Source: an uncultured Methanosarcinales archaeon (GTDB taxonomy: Archaea; Halobacteriota; Methanosarcinia; Methanotrichales; Methanotrichaceae). Taken from it: DNA of 64,000 nt. Positions 42,235 to 53,000 of the stretch are shown piece after piece. A program made the position numbers and the translations under genes. Every line of letters begins with the position of its first letter. Position 1 is the first letter of the stretch. Where the stretch lies: contig CAIQHB010000037.1 in NCBI GenBank assembly GCA_903871465.1, positions 62,001 to 126,000 on the forward strand, in the 5' to 3' direction. The notes beneath the pieces were generated by a model that did no database searches, was not told the DNA's origin, and saw nothing but the letters and a program-made list of their open reading frames with translations.

Positions 42235-44985
42235 ATGACACCCGAGGAGGAAGCCCGCCAGGAGATTGACCGTCTTTTGCAGGCAGCAGGCTGGCAGGTT
42301 CAAGATTATAGGAACCTTAACCTGGGGGCGGCGTCTGGCGTCGCTGTTCGTGAGTTTCCTCTAGAATCTGGTCGGGCCGATTATCTCCTTTTCGTTGATC
42401 GAATAGCGGTTGGAGCTATCGAGGCAAAGCCTGAAGGTACTATTTTAACCGATGTGGAAGGGCAGACTGAAAGATATCTGAGAGGAATTCCGGAGAACAT
42501 CCCGCATTTTCAAGATCCCTTGCCTTTCGAGTTCGAGAGCACAGGCGCGGAAATATATTTTGCAGACCTTAGAGATTCATACTGGCGCTCCAGGAGAGTT
42601 TTTGCTTTCTTCAGGCCCGAGACCCTGCACGATTGGATCAAGGAAAAGGATACCCTGAGAGATCGGCTGAGGAAGATGCCCAATCTCGCCAAAGCCTGCC
42701 TGAGGGACTGCCAGTTCGAAGCCATTACTAACCTTGAGCAGTCTTTCGGAGAGGGTAGGCCAAGAGCCCTCATCCAGATGGCCACAGGCAGCGGCAAGAC
42801 CTACGCCGCTGTGAACTCCGTATACAGGCTTATCAAACACGCCAAAGCTCGAAGAATCCTGTTTCTGGTGGACAGGAAGACCCTGGGTGAACAGGCCTTA
42901 AACGAGTTCAGGCAGTTCGCCACGCCGGATGATGGCCGCAAGTTCACTGAGCTATACAATGTCCAGCACATGACCTCCAACACCCTGGATAAGTCCTGTA
43001 TGGTCTGCATCAGCACCATCCAGAGAATGTTCTCCATGCTCAAGGGCCAGGAACTCGATGAGGAGCTGGATGACCAATCGAGTTTTGAATACGAGCCGGT
43101 GGAAGCTGAGCCAGTGGAGATCGAGTACAATCCTGATATTCCCATTGAATACTTCGACTTCATTATCATCGACGAGTGCCACAGGTCCATCTACAAACTC
43201 TGGAGGCAGGTTCTGGAGTACTTCGACGCCTTCCTGATAGGCATGACTGCCACTCCCTTGAAGCAGACCCTGGGATTCTTCAACCAGAATCTGGTGATGG
43301 AATACACTCACGAAAGGGCGGTAGCGGACGGGGTTAATGTAGACGGCGACATCTACAGGATCAGGACCCAGATAACAGATAACGGAAGCGTTATAGATGC
43401 GGGTTTCCCTGTCGAGAAGAGAGACCGCATGACCCGCAAAAGGCGTTGGGAGAGGCTGGACGAGCCAATCCAGTATACGAAGACGCAGCTCGATCGCTAT
43501 GTGGTGGCTCCGGACCAGATAAGGACCATCATCAAAGCCTTCAGAGACAGGCTCTTCCAGGAGATCTTCCCAGGCAGGACCGAGGTTCCCAAGACGCTCA
43601 TTTTCGCCAAGACGGATTCCCATGCCGAGGATATAGTGAACATAATCAGGGAGGAGTTCAACCGGGGCAACGAGTTCTGCAGGAAGATCACCTACAGGAC
43701 GACGGATGAGAGGCCGGACAGGATTCTGGCCAGTTTTCGCAACTCCTACTATCCCAGGATTGCGGTCACAGTGGACATGATCTCCACAGGGACGGATGTG
43801 AAGCCCCTGGAATGCCTGTTGTTCATGAGGGATGTGAAGAGTCTGGGCTATTTCGAACAGATGAAAGGCAGAGGAACGAGAGTGATCTCCTCCACGGACT
43901 TCCAGCAGGTGACGCCCGGAGTGAACCACAAGACTCATTTCGTTCTGGTTGATGCGGTAGGAGTTACGGAGAGCTGTAAGGGCGACGGGCCACCTTTGGA
44001 GTGCAAGAGGTCTGTATCTTTTGAATCCATTCTCATGTCCGTGGCCAAGGGCGTGAGGGACGAGGATACCCTTTCCACGCTGGCGGGCAGGCTGGCGAAG
44101 CTGGATCGGAAGATTGAGGAGAAGGATAGGGACGATCTGAAGGCGACGGCCGGAGGCAAGCCGCTCAGAGAGGTCATAAACGACCTCATAGATGCCATAG
44201 ATCCGGATAAGCAGGAAGAGAGAGCCAAAGAGCAATTCAGGGTCGAGAGCCCATCCGAGGAGCAGGTAAAGGAGGCGGCAAAAGAGATCGCCAAGAAGGC
44301 ATGCTTGCCCTTCGACGAGCCCACGTTCAGGAATGCACTGATCGATATCAAGAGAAAGAGCGATCAGATAATCGATAACGACTCGAAGGACCAGATTATT
44401 TACGCGGGCTACGACCCGCAGGCATTGGAGAGGGCAAAGGGAACTGTGGAGAGCTTCAAGAAGTTCATCGAGGAGAACAGGGACGAGGTCACTGCCCTGC
44501 AGATAATCTACAGCAAGCCCTACGGCCAGAGGCATTTGACCTACGAGCAGATCAAGCAGCTGGCAGAGGCAATCGAGCGCCCGCCGTACGGCCTCAATCA
44601 GAATCTGGTGTGGCAGGCTTATGAGCAATTGGATCGATCCAGAGTTGAAGGGGCTGGGCCGCAGAAGCTGCTGACCAATATTGTCTCCCTGGTGAGGTTT
44701 GCCATGGGCGAGAGCCCGATCCTGAGCCCATTCCCGGATACCGTGAACGAGAGGTTCGATGCCTGGGTCTCCCGAGCGGAGGCAAAAGGGAGGAAGTTCA
44801 CACCGGAGCAGATCGAGTGGTTTAAGATGATCAAGGAGCACATCTCAACAAGTCTGGGGATTGGGATGAATGACTTCGACTATGCGCCATTTCATGACCG
44901 AGGCGGTGTGATGAGGGCCTACAAGCTGTTCGGGCAGGACCTGGGCGGGATTCTGGATGAGTTAAACGGCGTGCTAGTAGGATAA
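42235..44985 (+). CDS. hsdR: Type I restriction enzyme R subunit
   Basis: A 916-aa HsdR: DNA translocase and nuclease. Nuclease motif: D49 in ESGRADYLLF and E63-x-K65 in GAIEAKPEG. Helicase: motif I MATGSGKT (~181-188), DEAD-box variant DECH (~313-316), MTATP (~337), and motif VI QMKGRGTR (~542). The C-terminal ~250 residues are helical and probably contact HsdM. It appears intact, so cleavage would depend on the S and M genes downstream. An antisense membrane-protein gene separates it from hsdS. Confidence 0.94.
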   Translation: MTPEEEARQEIDRLLQAAGWQVQDYRNLNLGAASGVAVREFPLESGRADYLLFVDRIAVGAIEAKPEGTILTDVEGQTERYLRGIPENIPHFQDPLPFEFESTGAEIYFADLRDSYWRSRRVFAFFRPETLHDWIKEKDTLRDRLRKMPNLAKACLRDCQFEAITNLEQSFGEGRPRALIQMATGSGKTYAAVNSVYRLIKHAKARRILFLVDRKTLGEQALNEFRQFATPDDGRKFTELYNVQHMTSNTLDKSCMVCISTIQRMFSMLKGQELDEELDDQSSFEYEPVEAEPVEIEYNPDIPIEYFDFIIIDECHRSIYKLWRQVLEYFDAFLIGMTATPLKQTLGFFNQNLVMEYTHERAVADGVNVDGDIYRIRTQITDNGSVIDAGFPVEKRDRMTRKRRWERLDEPIQYTKTQLDRYVVAPDQIRTIIKAFRDRLFQEIFPGRTEVPKTLIFAKTDSHAEDIVNIIREEFNRGNEFCRKITYRTTDERPDRILASFRNSYYPRIAVTVDMISTGTDVKPLECLLFMRDVKSLGYFEQMKGRGTRVISSTDFQQVTPGVNHKTHFVLVDAVGVTESCKGDGPPLECKRSVSFESILMSVAKGVRDEDTLSTLAGRLAKLDRKIEEKDRDDLKATAGGKPLREVINDLIDAIDPDKQEERAKEQFRVESPSEEQVKEAAKEIAKKACLPFDEPTFRNALIDIKRKSDQIIDNDSKDQIIYAGYDPQALERAKGTVESFKKFIEENRDEVTALQIIYSKPYGQRHLTYEQIKQLAEAIERPPYGLNQNLVWQAYEQLDRSRVEGAGPQKLLTNIVSLVRFAMGESPILSPFPDTVNERFDAWVSRAEAKGRKFTPEQIEWFKMIKEHISTSLGIGMNDFDYAPFHDRGGVMRAYKLFGQDLGGILDELNGVLVG

Positions 44986-45010
44986 AAAAATTGAATTCGT
45001 TGATAAATCT

Positions 45011-45550
45011 TTAAGCATTATGCAGACTTCTTATTTTCCAAACCAATTTAAGAGTAATTAATATGCTAACCAAATCTATGAAGAGCAACAAAATGAAAGG
45101 AACTGTTAAATTATAATTGAAGCTCCAATTGTTTATCCCAGTATCGTATATAAGAACTCCTATAAAGACTGCCATTAATTGTGAAAATAGAAAGATACCA
45201 CTCAGAGGCCGAACGTGAAATCTGGAATTCATTCGTAAATCTTTAAAATTTTCCCAGCTGAGCTCCAATTCGGGAATCTTTTTTTCTAGTTTTCTAAGAT
45301 ATTTTATTGTTTGCATTTGACGTTTTTCAAGATAAAACCATTCGATCTCTATTAGAGCGGCAATTGGCGGAAAAACCAAAGCCACGGATGGTGGAACATT
45401 TTTGGTCAAAGCAGCACCTAAGAATGCAGCCGCAATAGTCAAAGTCAATTGAATTATCTTTTGCCGCATTTCAAACCTCTTAATTATTTGCTCACTTAAG
45501 AATGAATACTCCATCTTTAGACCCGTTAGCTTAAGATTTTCTTGATCCAT
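45011..45550 (-). CDS. Integral membrane protein inside the RM locus
   Basis: A 179-aa AT-rich protein with about four membrane spans: two near residues 32-70 (LTLTIAAAFLGAAL, VALVFPPIAALIEIEWF) and two near 118-170 (GIFLFSQLMAVFIGVLIYD, VPFILLLFIDLVSILITLKL), with a charged cytoplasmic helix between. It runs against hsdR and hsdS. No family is recognised. It could be an accessory defence protein or a passenger gene. Confidence 0.65.
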   Translation of the reverse strand: MDQENLKLTGLKMEYSFLSEQIIKRFEMRQKIIQLTLTIAAAFLGAALTKNVPPSVALVFPPIAALIEIEWFYLEKRQMQTIKYLRKLEKKIPELELSWENFKDLRMNSRFHVRPLSGIFLFSQLMAVFIGVLIYDTGINNWSFNYNLTVPFILLLFIDLVSILITLKLVWKIRSLHNA

Positions 45551-45687
45551 GTCCGTAATTCCCTCCCGGGTCTCATCAATTGATTCCTTGGCTTAAAGCT
45601 TCCGGAGTTGATTTCATGCGTGGATCGGAATGATCGATAGATTTTTAACGATAACTTATTACTTGGATAAGCTGAAGATGACGAAGG

Positions 45688-47166
45688 ATGATGGAAGCCA
45701 ATAATTATTCACTACGGCTCCCAGAAAGATGGACATGGATAAAAGTTGGAGATATCAATAACAAATTACAGTATGGAAGCTCAGAGAAGGCAAATGGTGA
45801 TTACTCCGGCATTCCTGTCATTCGAATGGGAAATATTAAGGATAGTAAAATAATTTATGATAATCTAAAATATTTCTCATTAGACTCGCCGGATTTGGAC
45901 GAAATCTTGCTCGAAGATGGAGATGTTCTATTTAACAGAACTAATAGTCCAGAATTAGTTGGAAAAGCAGCAGTCTATAGAAATAGAAGCAATTACCCTA
46001 AAGCCGTGTTCGCTTCCTATTTAATTAGGATAAAAGTAAAAAAAAGTTTCTACGATCCTGAACTGCTATCTCTTTTTATAAACTCCTTTTATGGCCGCGA
46101 ATTCATTAAATCAGTCGTATCGCAAATGGTAGGGCAGGCTAACGTAAATGGCACAAAATTAGCTGCAATGCCTATCCCCCTCGCACCTCTAGCTGAGCAG
46201 CACCGCATCGTCGCCCGCATCGAGGAGCTATTCAGCCGCCTGGATGTCGGGGTCGAGGCGCTGCAGAAAGCCAAGGCACAGCTCCAGCGCTACCGTCAGG
46301 CAGTGCTCAAGGCAGCTGTGGAGGGCAGGCTCACTGAGGAGTGGCGGAAAACGCATCAGAATGTTGAGCTTGCGGAGACGCTGTTAGAGAGCATTTCCAT
46401 CAAGGAGGCAGAGCTGCCAGATGAAAAAAACCGACCCCAATTGCCGTATGGGTGGGCATGGGCAAGTTTAGAGCAGCTATCTGAACAGATTGTAGATTGT
46501 TTACATTCCACGCCAGAATTCGCATCTAATGGCAAATACTGTATTGATACAACGTGCATTGAGCCAGGAAGAATTCTTTTCGATAAAGCTCGTTTTGTTT
46601 CAGAAGAAATTTATAGAGAGCGGATCCGAAGATTAAAACCTGAAGCAGGTGATATCTTATTTTCTAGAGAAGGCACAATAGGTACTGCAATTACCGTTCT
46701 CAATAATGTGGAATTCTGTCTGGGGCAAAGGATGATGATGTTCAGACCATCAGATAGTATTATTCCCGCATATTTCATGTGGGCTATGCTTTCAGACACA
46801 TTCAAAAAACAATGGGAACCTAAAGTTACAGGAACAACTGCGCCTCATGTAAATATTCGAGACTTAAGAGTAATGGTTTTGCCGCTTACTTCCGTAGCCG
46901 AGCAGGTTGAAATTATTGACGAAATCGAAAGCAAACTTTCATTAACGGATGAAATTGAGCGAATCATAGGACAAAACCTCATACGAGCAGTGCGCTTCCG
47001 CCAATCCATCTTAAAATTGGCCTTCGAGGGCAGGCTCGTTCCCCAGGACCCCAGCGACGAGCCCGTCTCCGTGCTCCTGGAGCGAATTAAGACAGAAAAG
47101 GCAAAAGAATCTCCAAGAAGAGCCAGAAGAAACAACAGCATTCAGCAGATGAGGCTGATCCAATGA
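45688..47166 (+). CDS. hsdS: Type I restriction enzyme S (specificity) subunit
   Basis: A 492-aa subunit giving sequence recognition. TRD1 (~1-165, ending LAAMPIPLAPLAEQHRIV) and TRD2 (~250-410) are each followed by a conserved helical spacer (EELFSRLDVGVEALQKAKAQ and RFRQSILKLAFEGRLVPQDP). The target domains are AT-rich while the spacers are GC-rich, the expected footprint of TRD exchange. The stop overlaps the hsdM start (ATGA). Confidence 0.92.
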   Translation: MMEANNYSLRLPERWTWIKVGDINNKLQYGSSEKANGDYSGIPVIRMGNIKDSKIIYDNLKYFSLDSPDLDEILLEDGDVLFNRTNSPELVGKAAVYRNRSNYPKAVFASYLIRIKVKKSFYDPELLSLFINSFYGREFIKSVVSQMVGQANVNGTKLAAMPIPLAPLAEQHRIVARIEELFSRLDVGVEALQKAKAQLQRYRQAVLKAAVEGRLTEEWRKTHQNVELAETLLESISIKEAELPDEKNRPQLPYGWAWASLEQLSEQIVDCLHSTPEFASNGKYCIDTTCIEPGRILFDKARFVSEEIYRERIRRLKPEAGDILFSREGTIGTAITVLNNVEFCLGQRMMMFRPSDSIIPAYFMWAMLSDTFKKQWEPKVTGTTAPHVNIRDLRVMVLPLTSVAEQVEIIDEIESKLSLTDEIERIIGQNLIRAVRFRQSILKLAFEGRLVPQDPSDEPVSVLLERIKTEKAKESPRRARRNNSIQQMRLIQ

Positions 47167-48642
47167 CCGAAGAATCCTCCATAGTCCAGCGGGTCTGGAA
47201 CTACTGCAACGTCCTCAGGGACGATGGCGTGAGCTACGGCGACTACCTGGAGCAGCTCACTTACCTCCTCTTCCTGAAGATGGCAGATGAGCAGACCAAG
47301 CCACCGATCAACAAGCCATCCACCATACCAAAAGGCCTGGACTGGCAGAGCCTCCAGCCGGAAAAGGGAGCAGAACTTGAGGAGCAGTACCGCCACATCC
47401 TCGAATCGCTTGGCAAAGGGCCGGGAATGCTGGGGGTGATCTTCCGCAAGTCCCAGAACCGCATCCAGGACCCCGCGAAGCTGAAACAGCTCATAGACCT
47501 CATCAACGGCGAGACCTGGATAGGGTTGGACATCGACATCAAGGGCGCGATCTACGAGGGCCTGCTGGAGAAGAATGCAGAGGACGTGAAAGGCGGCGCG
47601 GGGCAGTATTTCACACCCAGGCCATTGATAAAGGCCATTGTGGAGGTCATCAGGCCCAAGCCCGGAGAGACCGTCTTTGATCCGGCCTGCGGTACAGGCG
47701 GGTTCCTCCTGGCGGCCTATGATTACGTCGAGAAGAAATACCCTATCGATAAGGAGCAGAAGAAGGCGCTGAGGTTCGAAACCCTGGGAGGCAAGGACGT
47801 GGTCGATGGAGTGGTCAGGCTCTGTGCCATGAACCTCTTTCTGCACGGCATTGGAGGCGAGGAGAGCCCCATCGAGGTCGGAGACTCCCTGCTATCGGAC
47901 CCGGGAAAACGCTACAAACTGATTCTCACCAATCCGCCTTTTGGAAAGAAGAGCAGCATCACCATAACGAACGGCGAAGGGAAGGCCGATAAAGAATCGC
48001 TGACCTATAACCGCCAGGACTTCTCAGCCACAACCCTCGAACAAGCAGCTCAACTTCCTCCAGCACGTGAAGACCCTGCTTGAGATAAATGGCCGCGCGG
48101 CAGTAGTTGTGCCTGATAATGTTCTATTCGAAGGCGGAGCGGGCGAGACTGTGCGCCGCAAGTTCCTCCTGGAGTGTGATGTTCATACTCTGCTGCGCCT
48201 GCCTACAGGCGTCTTCTACGCCCAGGGGGTGAAGGCCAATGTGCTCTTCTTTGATAAGAAGCCAGCCAGCGATCGGCCGTGGACTGAGAAGCTCTGGATC
48301 TACGACCTGAGGACTAACAAGCACTTCACCCTCAAAACCAATCCGCTCAAGCTCGATGACCTGCAGGACTTCATCCAATGTTACAACCCTGAGAACAGGC
48401 ATCAGAGGGAGGAGAGCGAGAGGTTCAAGGCCTTCAGCTACGAAGAGCTGGTGAAGCGCGATAAAGCCAGCCTGGACATTTTCTGGCTGAAGGACGAAAG
48501 CCTGGAGGACTCGGATAATTTGCCTGCGCCGGAGGTGCTGGCGGCGGAGATTGTGGAGAGCCTGGAGACGGCGCTGGGTGAGTTCAGGGCGATATATGAA
48601 GAGCTGGGGAGCAGGGCAGGACAGGCCGAAGGCGGAAAATAG
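47163..48642 (+). pseudogene. hsdM: Type I modification subunit gene (hsdM) with frameshift
   Basis: An N6-adenine methyltransferase subunit split by a +1 shift. The first frame (47163-48083) has SYGDYLEQLTYLLFLKMADE, the SAM motif DPACGTGGFLLAAYDY (~174-189) and catalytic NPPFGKK (~257-263). It then misreads after YNRQDF; the correct continuation (LQHVKTLLEINGRAAVVVPD and on) lies one base away and is open to 48642. An extra C in the CCC run at 48034-48036 explains it: removing one C restores SNKQLNF. If real, the modification activity is lost while hsdR is intact. It could also be a sequencing error or a phase-variable site, though the run is short. Confidence 0.85.
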
Positions 48643-48968
48643 AGTAAACTTAAGCCTTAGCTATTGTGGAATCGGAGATCGGAATTGTGAATGGAAGATC
48701 CAATTTTGGAAGAGAATGAGAGATAAATGGTAGTGCGGTTACAGATTTTATATTATGAATCAAGGAGTGTTAGGTCGTTCATGCGAAATGAATGACAGCC
48801 ACAAATGGTAATTATTATCTAGTGGAGAGTAATATAGAATGCAGACGAAACCAGGAAAACACAATAATATAAGAATGCAAGAATATAATTATATGGATTG
48901 CGCAAATTTTGTTATCGAACAATAGAGGGATGATGTTGCGAGAGAATACTGAATATAGGAATCTTTTG
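48643..48968. other. AT-rich gap after hsdM
   Basis: No recognisable gene or repeat; AT-rich DNA within the island before the Cys-rich secreted protein. Confidence 0.5.
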
Positions 48969-49421
48969 ATGCTTAGGATAATACGATCTGCTTCAATCGT
49001 GATTAGTCTCATTGTGCTTTTCAGTTCTGAAGCGGCAATGGGAGAGGAGAATATATCAAGCGCGATGTCTACAAGAATTAATACATCAAATATTGCACAA
49101 GTTAGTTTTTTGGATAATATAACCGGAAATCTTACTAGCTCGGATCTATTGACTCATTCAAATGAGTCGCTGAATGTGTCTGCATATTCTACAGAAAAAG
49201 ACAGATCATCATGTCTTAATAAAATTAAAATCTGTAACAGCCCATTCAATTCAAAAGGACCTTGTGCTGACTACATAAGATGCATGAGAGGATGCGCATG
49301 CGATTATCTTTCCGCAAATTGCTTCTGCGAAGAAGAGCATCCCAATGATAAAGCTGCATATGATATGTGTGTTGAAGAAAACACTGGAAAATGCGATTGC
49401 GAACAACCAGCAGGTTGCTAG
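48969..49421 (+). CDS. Secreted Cys-rich small protein
   Basis: About 150 aa with a signal peptide (LRIIRSASIVISLIVLFSSEAAM), an Asn/Ser/Thr-rich middle and a C-terminal domain with about a dozen Cys in pairs (KICNSPF, RCMRGCACDYLSANCFCEEE, CDCEQPAGC). This is a disulphide-rich extracellular domain. Starts at 48909, 48930 or 48969 are possible; the last gives the best signal peptide. It is the last gene inside the tRNA-bounded island. Confidence 0.68.
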   Translation: MLRIIRSASIVISLIVLFSSEAAMGEENISSAMSTRINTSNIAQVSFLDNITGNLTSSDLLTHSNESLNVSAYSTEKDRSSCLNKIKICNSPFNSKGPCADYIRCMRGCACDYLSANCFCEEEHPNDKAAYDMCVEENTGKCDCEQPAGC

Positions 49422-49537
49422 GCAATAAAAAGGCATTGTCAAAGAACGATTATCTGTGCATATACCAATTTCGAAGAGAAATGAAAAGCCCTCACGGGAG
49501 GAGTTCGTGAACTGGCCAAAATTACTTGGTAATAATA

Positions 49538-49610
<73 letters not shown>

Positions 49611-49615
49611 GAAAG

Positions 49616-49689
49616 TGGGCCCGACGCGATTCGAACGCATGACCTCCGCCATGTCAAGGCGACGTCATAACCAGCTAGACCACGGGCCC
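49616..49689 (-). tRNA. tRNA-Val (GAC)
   Basis: A 74-nt cloverleaf: acceptor GGGCCCG/CGGGCCC, D-arm GTCTAGCTGGTTATGAC, anticodon loop TTGACAT with GAC, T-loop GTTCGAATC, discriminator A, no encoded CCA. It lies 5 nt upstream of tRNA-Phe in the same transcript. Confidence 0.93.
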
Positions 49690-50055
49690 GCAAGCAGGTC
49701 TCCTATCTTCTCCTCGCAGATAAAGGCTTCGGTCCTCGGAGAAACCTGGCAGGAGATGCCCGGAGGCTTGCCAAGATGAGCAGGAAGTCCAAATTCTCAA
49801 GAACGTCCAAGGATAAAGGGCAGAGCTTCATAGATTGTCCCCCGCGGACGCGGGGTTAGGGGGGCCGCCACGGCCGGGAGTGGGCCCCCGTGTGCATTGC
49901 GCGGGAGGCCCGCAGGCCGACTCGCGGCACCCAAAAAGAGGAGATAAGCTGTTCTAGCCTATATCGGACAAGTCCCGTCTGCAGTTGAATGATTTCTGCA
50001 TATTCAGGGCTTCTGGTCCAGGCACAGGCATGATTCAGGCATACCAAACCCAGAT
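49690..50055. other. Gap before carB with GC-rich structured segment
   Basis: No protein gene seen. The first ~150 bp and the last ~110 bp are ordinary; the middle (49838-49932) is extremely GC-rich and described separately. Confidence 0.5.
49838..49932. ncRNA. GC-rich structured segment, candidate non-coding RNA
   Basis: Several hairpins follow one another: CCCCGC-GGAC-GCGGGG (49841-49854), GGGGGCC pairing with GGCCCCC (~49860-49889) around GGCCG-CCA-CGGCC, and GCGGG-AGG-CCCGC (49901-49913). Composition far exceeds flanking DNA, typical of stable archaeal RNAs. I could not match it to SRP RNA, RNase P RNA or 5S rRNA; strand and ends are unknown. Confidence 0.4.
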
Positions 50056-53000
50056 TCAATTATAATAAACCTCTTTATGGTACTCATCCAGCGCCTTGAT
50101 GGTGATCTGATCCTTCTTGGCCATGACAATGGCATCCGCCGCCGCCTGAGCCGCCTGGATGGTGGTGATGTAGGGGACATGGTAGTCCACAGCGTTGCGC
50201 CTGATCTGGAAGCCGTCCTTGACTGACTGCTTCGTGGTGGGCGTATTAATTATCAGCTTCACCTCGCCACGTTTTATGTAGTCCAGGACATGGGGGCTGC
50301 CGTTGAAGATCTTGTTCACCCGCTCCACTGATATGCCTGATTTCTTAAGATACTCGGCAGTGTTGTCTGTGGCGATTATCTTCAGTCCTGCATCAACCAG
50401 CTTCCTCGCCGCCACCGCCACCGTCGCTTTATCGTCATCCTTCACGGATATGAAGACCAATCCCTCCAGTGGTAGGGGATTGTCTGCAGATAGCTCCGCT
50501 TTGAAGAAGGCCAGACCCAGCTTGTAGTCTATGCCCATAACCTCTCCCGTGGACCTCATCTCCGGCCCCAGCAGAACGTCCGCACCGGGAAGTTTGTCAA
50601 AGGGCAGCAATACCTCCTTGACTGAGACGTAGGGCGTCTTAGGCTCCTGGAGATAGCCCTGCTCGCGCAGGGATTTATCGATCATGACGTTGGCTGCAAT
50701 CTTGGCCAGGGGCAATCCAACCGCCTTGGAGACGAAGGGAATGGTCCGGCTGGATCTTGGGTTGGCCTCCAGAACATAAACCGTGCCGTCTTTGTAGGCC
50801 ATCTGCAGGTTCACTATTCCCACGACCTTCAGGCCCAGCGCAATCTTTCGCACATAATCCCGCACTACCTCTAAAACCACACCAGGCAAAGTCTGGGGCG
50901 GAATCATGCAGGCGCTGTCACCCGAATGAATCCCTGCCTCTTCAATGTGCTCCATGATGGCACCGATGAGGACATCAGTCCCGTCGCAGACGGCATCCAC
51001 ATCGATCTCCACCGCGTTTTGCAGGAAGTCGTCGATGAGAACAGGATGCTCGCGAGAGACCCGCACTGCCTCACGCATATACACTTCCAGACCTGACTCG
51101 TCGTAGACGATCTCCATAGCCCGTCCGCCTAAGACGTAACTGGGCCTGACGAGAACCGGATAGCCAATCCTCGCTGCAACCACCTTGGCCTCAACAGGAG
51201 AGTAGGCGATGCCAGCATTGGGCTGAGGGATATTCAACTGGTTCATGAGGGCATTGAACCTCTCCCGGTCCTCAGCCAGATCGATGCTGTCCGGAGTGGT
51301 GCCCAGGATCTTGGTCTTCAGGCCGCGGCGAGCTATCTCCTTTTCCAAAGGCATGGCCAGGTTTATGGCGGTCTGCCCACCGAACTGCAACATCAGACCG
51401 TAAGGCAACTCCTTCTCGATGATATTCATGACGTCTTCCAAGGTCACAGGCTCGAAGAAGAGCTTATCCGAGGTATCGTAATCAGTGGAAACCGTCTCTG
51501 GATTGTTATTGATGATGTGGGCCTCTATGCCCTGTTCACGTAGAGCCATCACGGCATGAACTGTGCAGTAGTCAAACTCAATTCCCTGGCCGATCCTGAT
51601 GGGGCCGGATCCCAGGATTAACACCTTCATTCGGTCCGAGGGCACAAGCTCGCACTCGGTATCATAGGACGAGTAGTAGTAAGGCGTCTTGGCCTCAAAC
51701 TCGGCAGCGCAGGTATCGACCATCTTGTAGGTGGGAATAATACCGAGAGCTAGGCGCATATCCGTTATCTCTTCCCGGCTTTTGCCGACGAATGCCGCTA
51801 TCTGCCCATCTGTGAATCCGGTGCGCTTGGCCTTGCGGAGGGTCTCTGGATTCAGATCCTTTCTTATCTCCGCTTCCATTGAAACAATGTTCTGAATCCG
51901 GTAGAGGAAGTAAGGCTCAATTCCCGTCATTGCTGAGATATCCTCTGGGGAGACGCCCCTCTTCAGGGCCTGGTAGATGGCAAAGAGCCGCTCGTCAGTG
52001 GGATTCAGAAGGAGGTTCTTGATCTCTTCATCCGTCCAGACGGTGTACTTTCCTGAGTATCCAAAGTCCTTATCGATGTCCAGGGAACGCACAGCCTTCA
52101 TGAGGGACTCTTCGTAGCTTCGGCCGATGGCCATTACCTCGCCCGTAGATTTCATGGCTGTGGTGAGTGTATTGTCGGCCTTGACGAACTTATCGAAAGG
52201 CCAGCGGGGGATCTTCGTCACCACATAATCCACAGTGGGCTCAAAGGATGCGGGCGTCTCTTTGGTCACATCGTTCCTGATCTCGTCCAGAGTCATTCCG
52301 ATGGCGATCTTGGCGGTGACACGGGCAATGGGATATCCGGTGGCTTTGGACGCCAGAGCTGATGACCGGGAGACACGCGGGTTGACCTCTATGACCCGGT
52401 ACTCGCCGTTCTTGACAGCGAACTGGATGTTGCAGCCGCCCTCGATTTCCAGGGCTCGAATGATATTGATGGCGGCGCTGCGCAGCATCTGGATCTCCTT
52501 GTCGGACAGGGTCTGGATGGGCGTGACGACAATGGACTCACCGGTATGAATGCCCATGGGGTCCATGTTCTCCATGTTGCAGATGGTGATGCAGGTGTTA
52601 TTCGAGTCCCTCATCACCTCGTATTCCAGCTCAATCCAGCCACCCAGGCTCTCTTCCAGCAGTACCTGGCCGATCCGGGACCTCTTCAGTCCCATTTCGC
52701 AGATGCGGAGCAGATCCTCGCGTGTCTTGGCTATGCCTCCCCCTGAGCCGCCCAACGTATAAGCAGGCCTTACCACCAGAGGCAGTCCCAGCTCAACCAT
52801 AACCTGCAGAGCCTCATCCAGGGTATTGACCGCTTTGCTTTTCGGCACCGGCTCTCCGACCCGCTGCATTGCCTTCTTGAAGAGATCGCGATCCTCTGCC
52901 TCCCGGATGGATTTGACGGACGTTCCCAAAACCTCGACGTTATACTTCTCGAGAATTCCCATCTCCGCCAGCTCGGACGTGATGTTCAAGCCGGTCTGGC

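Noticed and set aside
42952-44841. Leftward open frame of about 629 codons
   Set aside because: Exact antisense of hsdR, created by its codon bias; no domain in the translation.
47142-47846. Leftward open frame opposite hsdM
   Set aside because: Antisense shadow of the conserved HsdM coding sequence.
49838-49932. SRP (7S) RNA gene
   Set aside because: Too short, and the conserved GGTCCGGAAGGGAGCAGC-type stretch of archaeal SRP RNA is absent.
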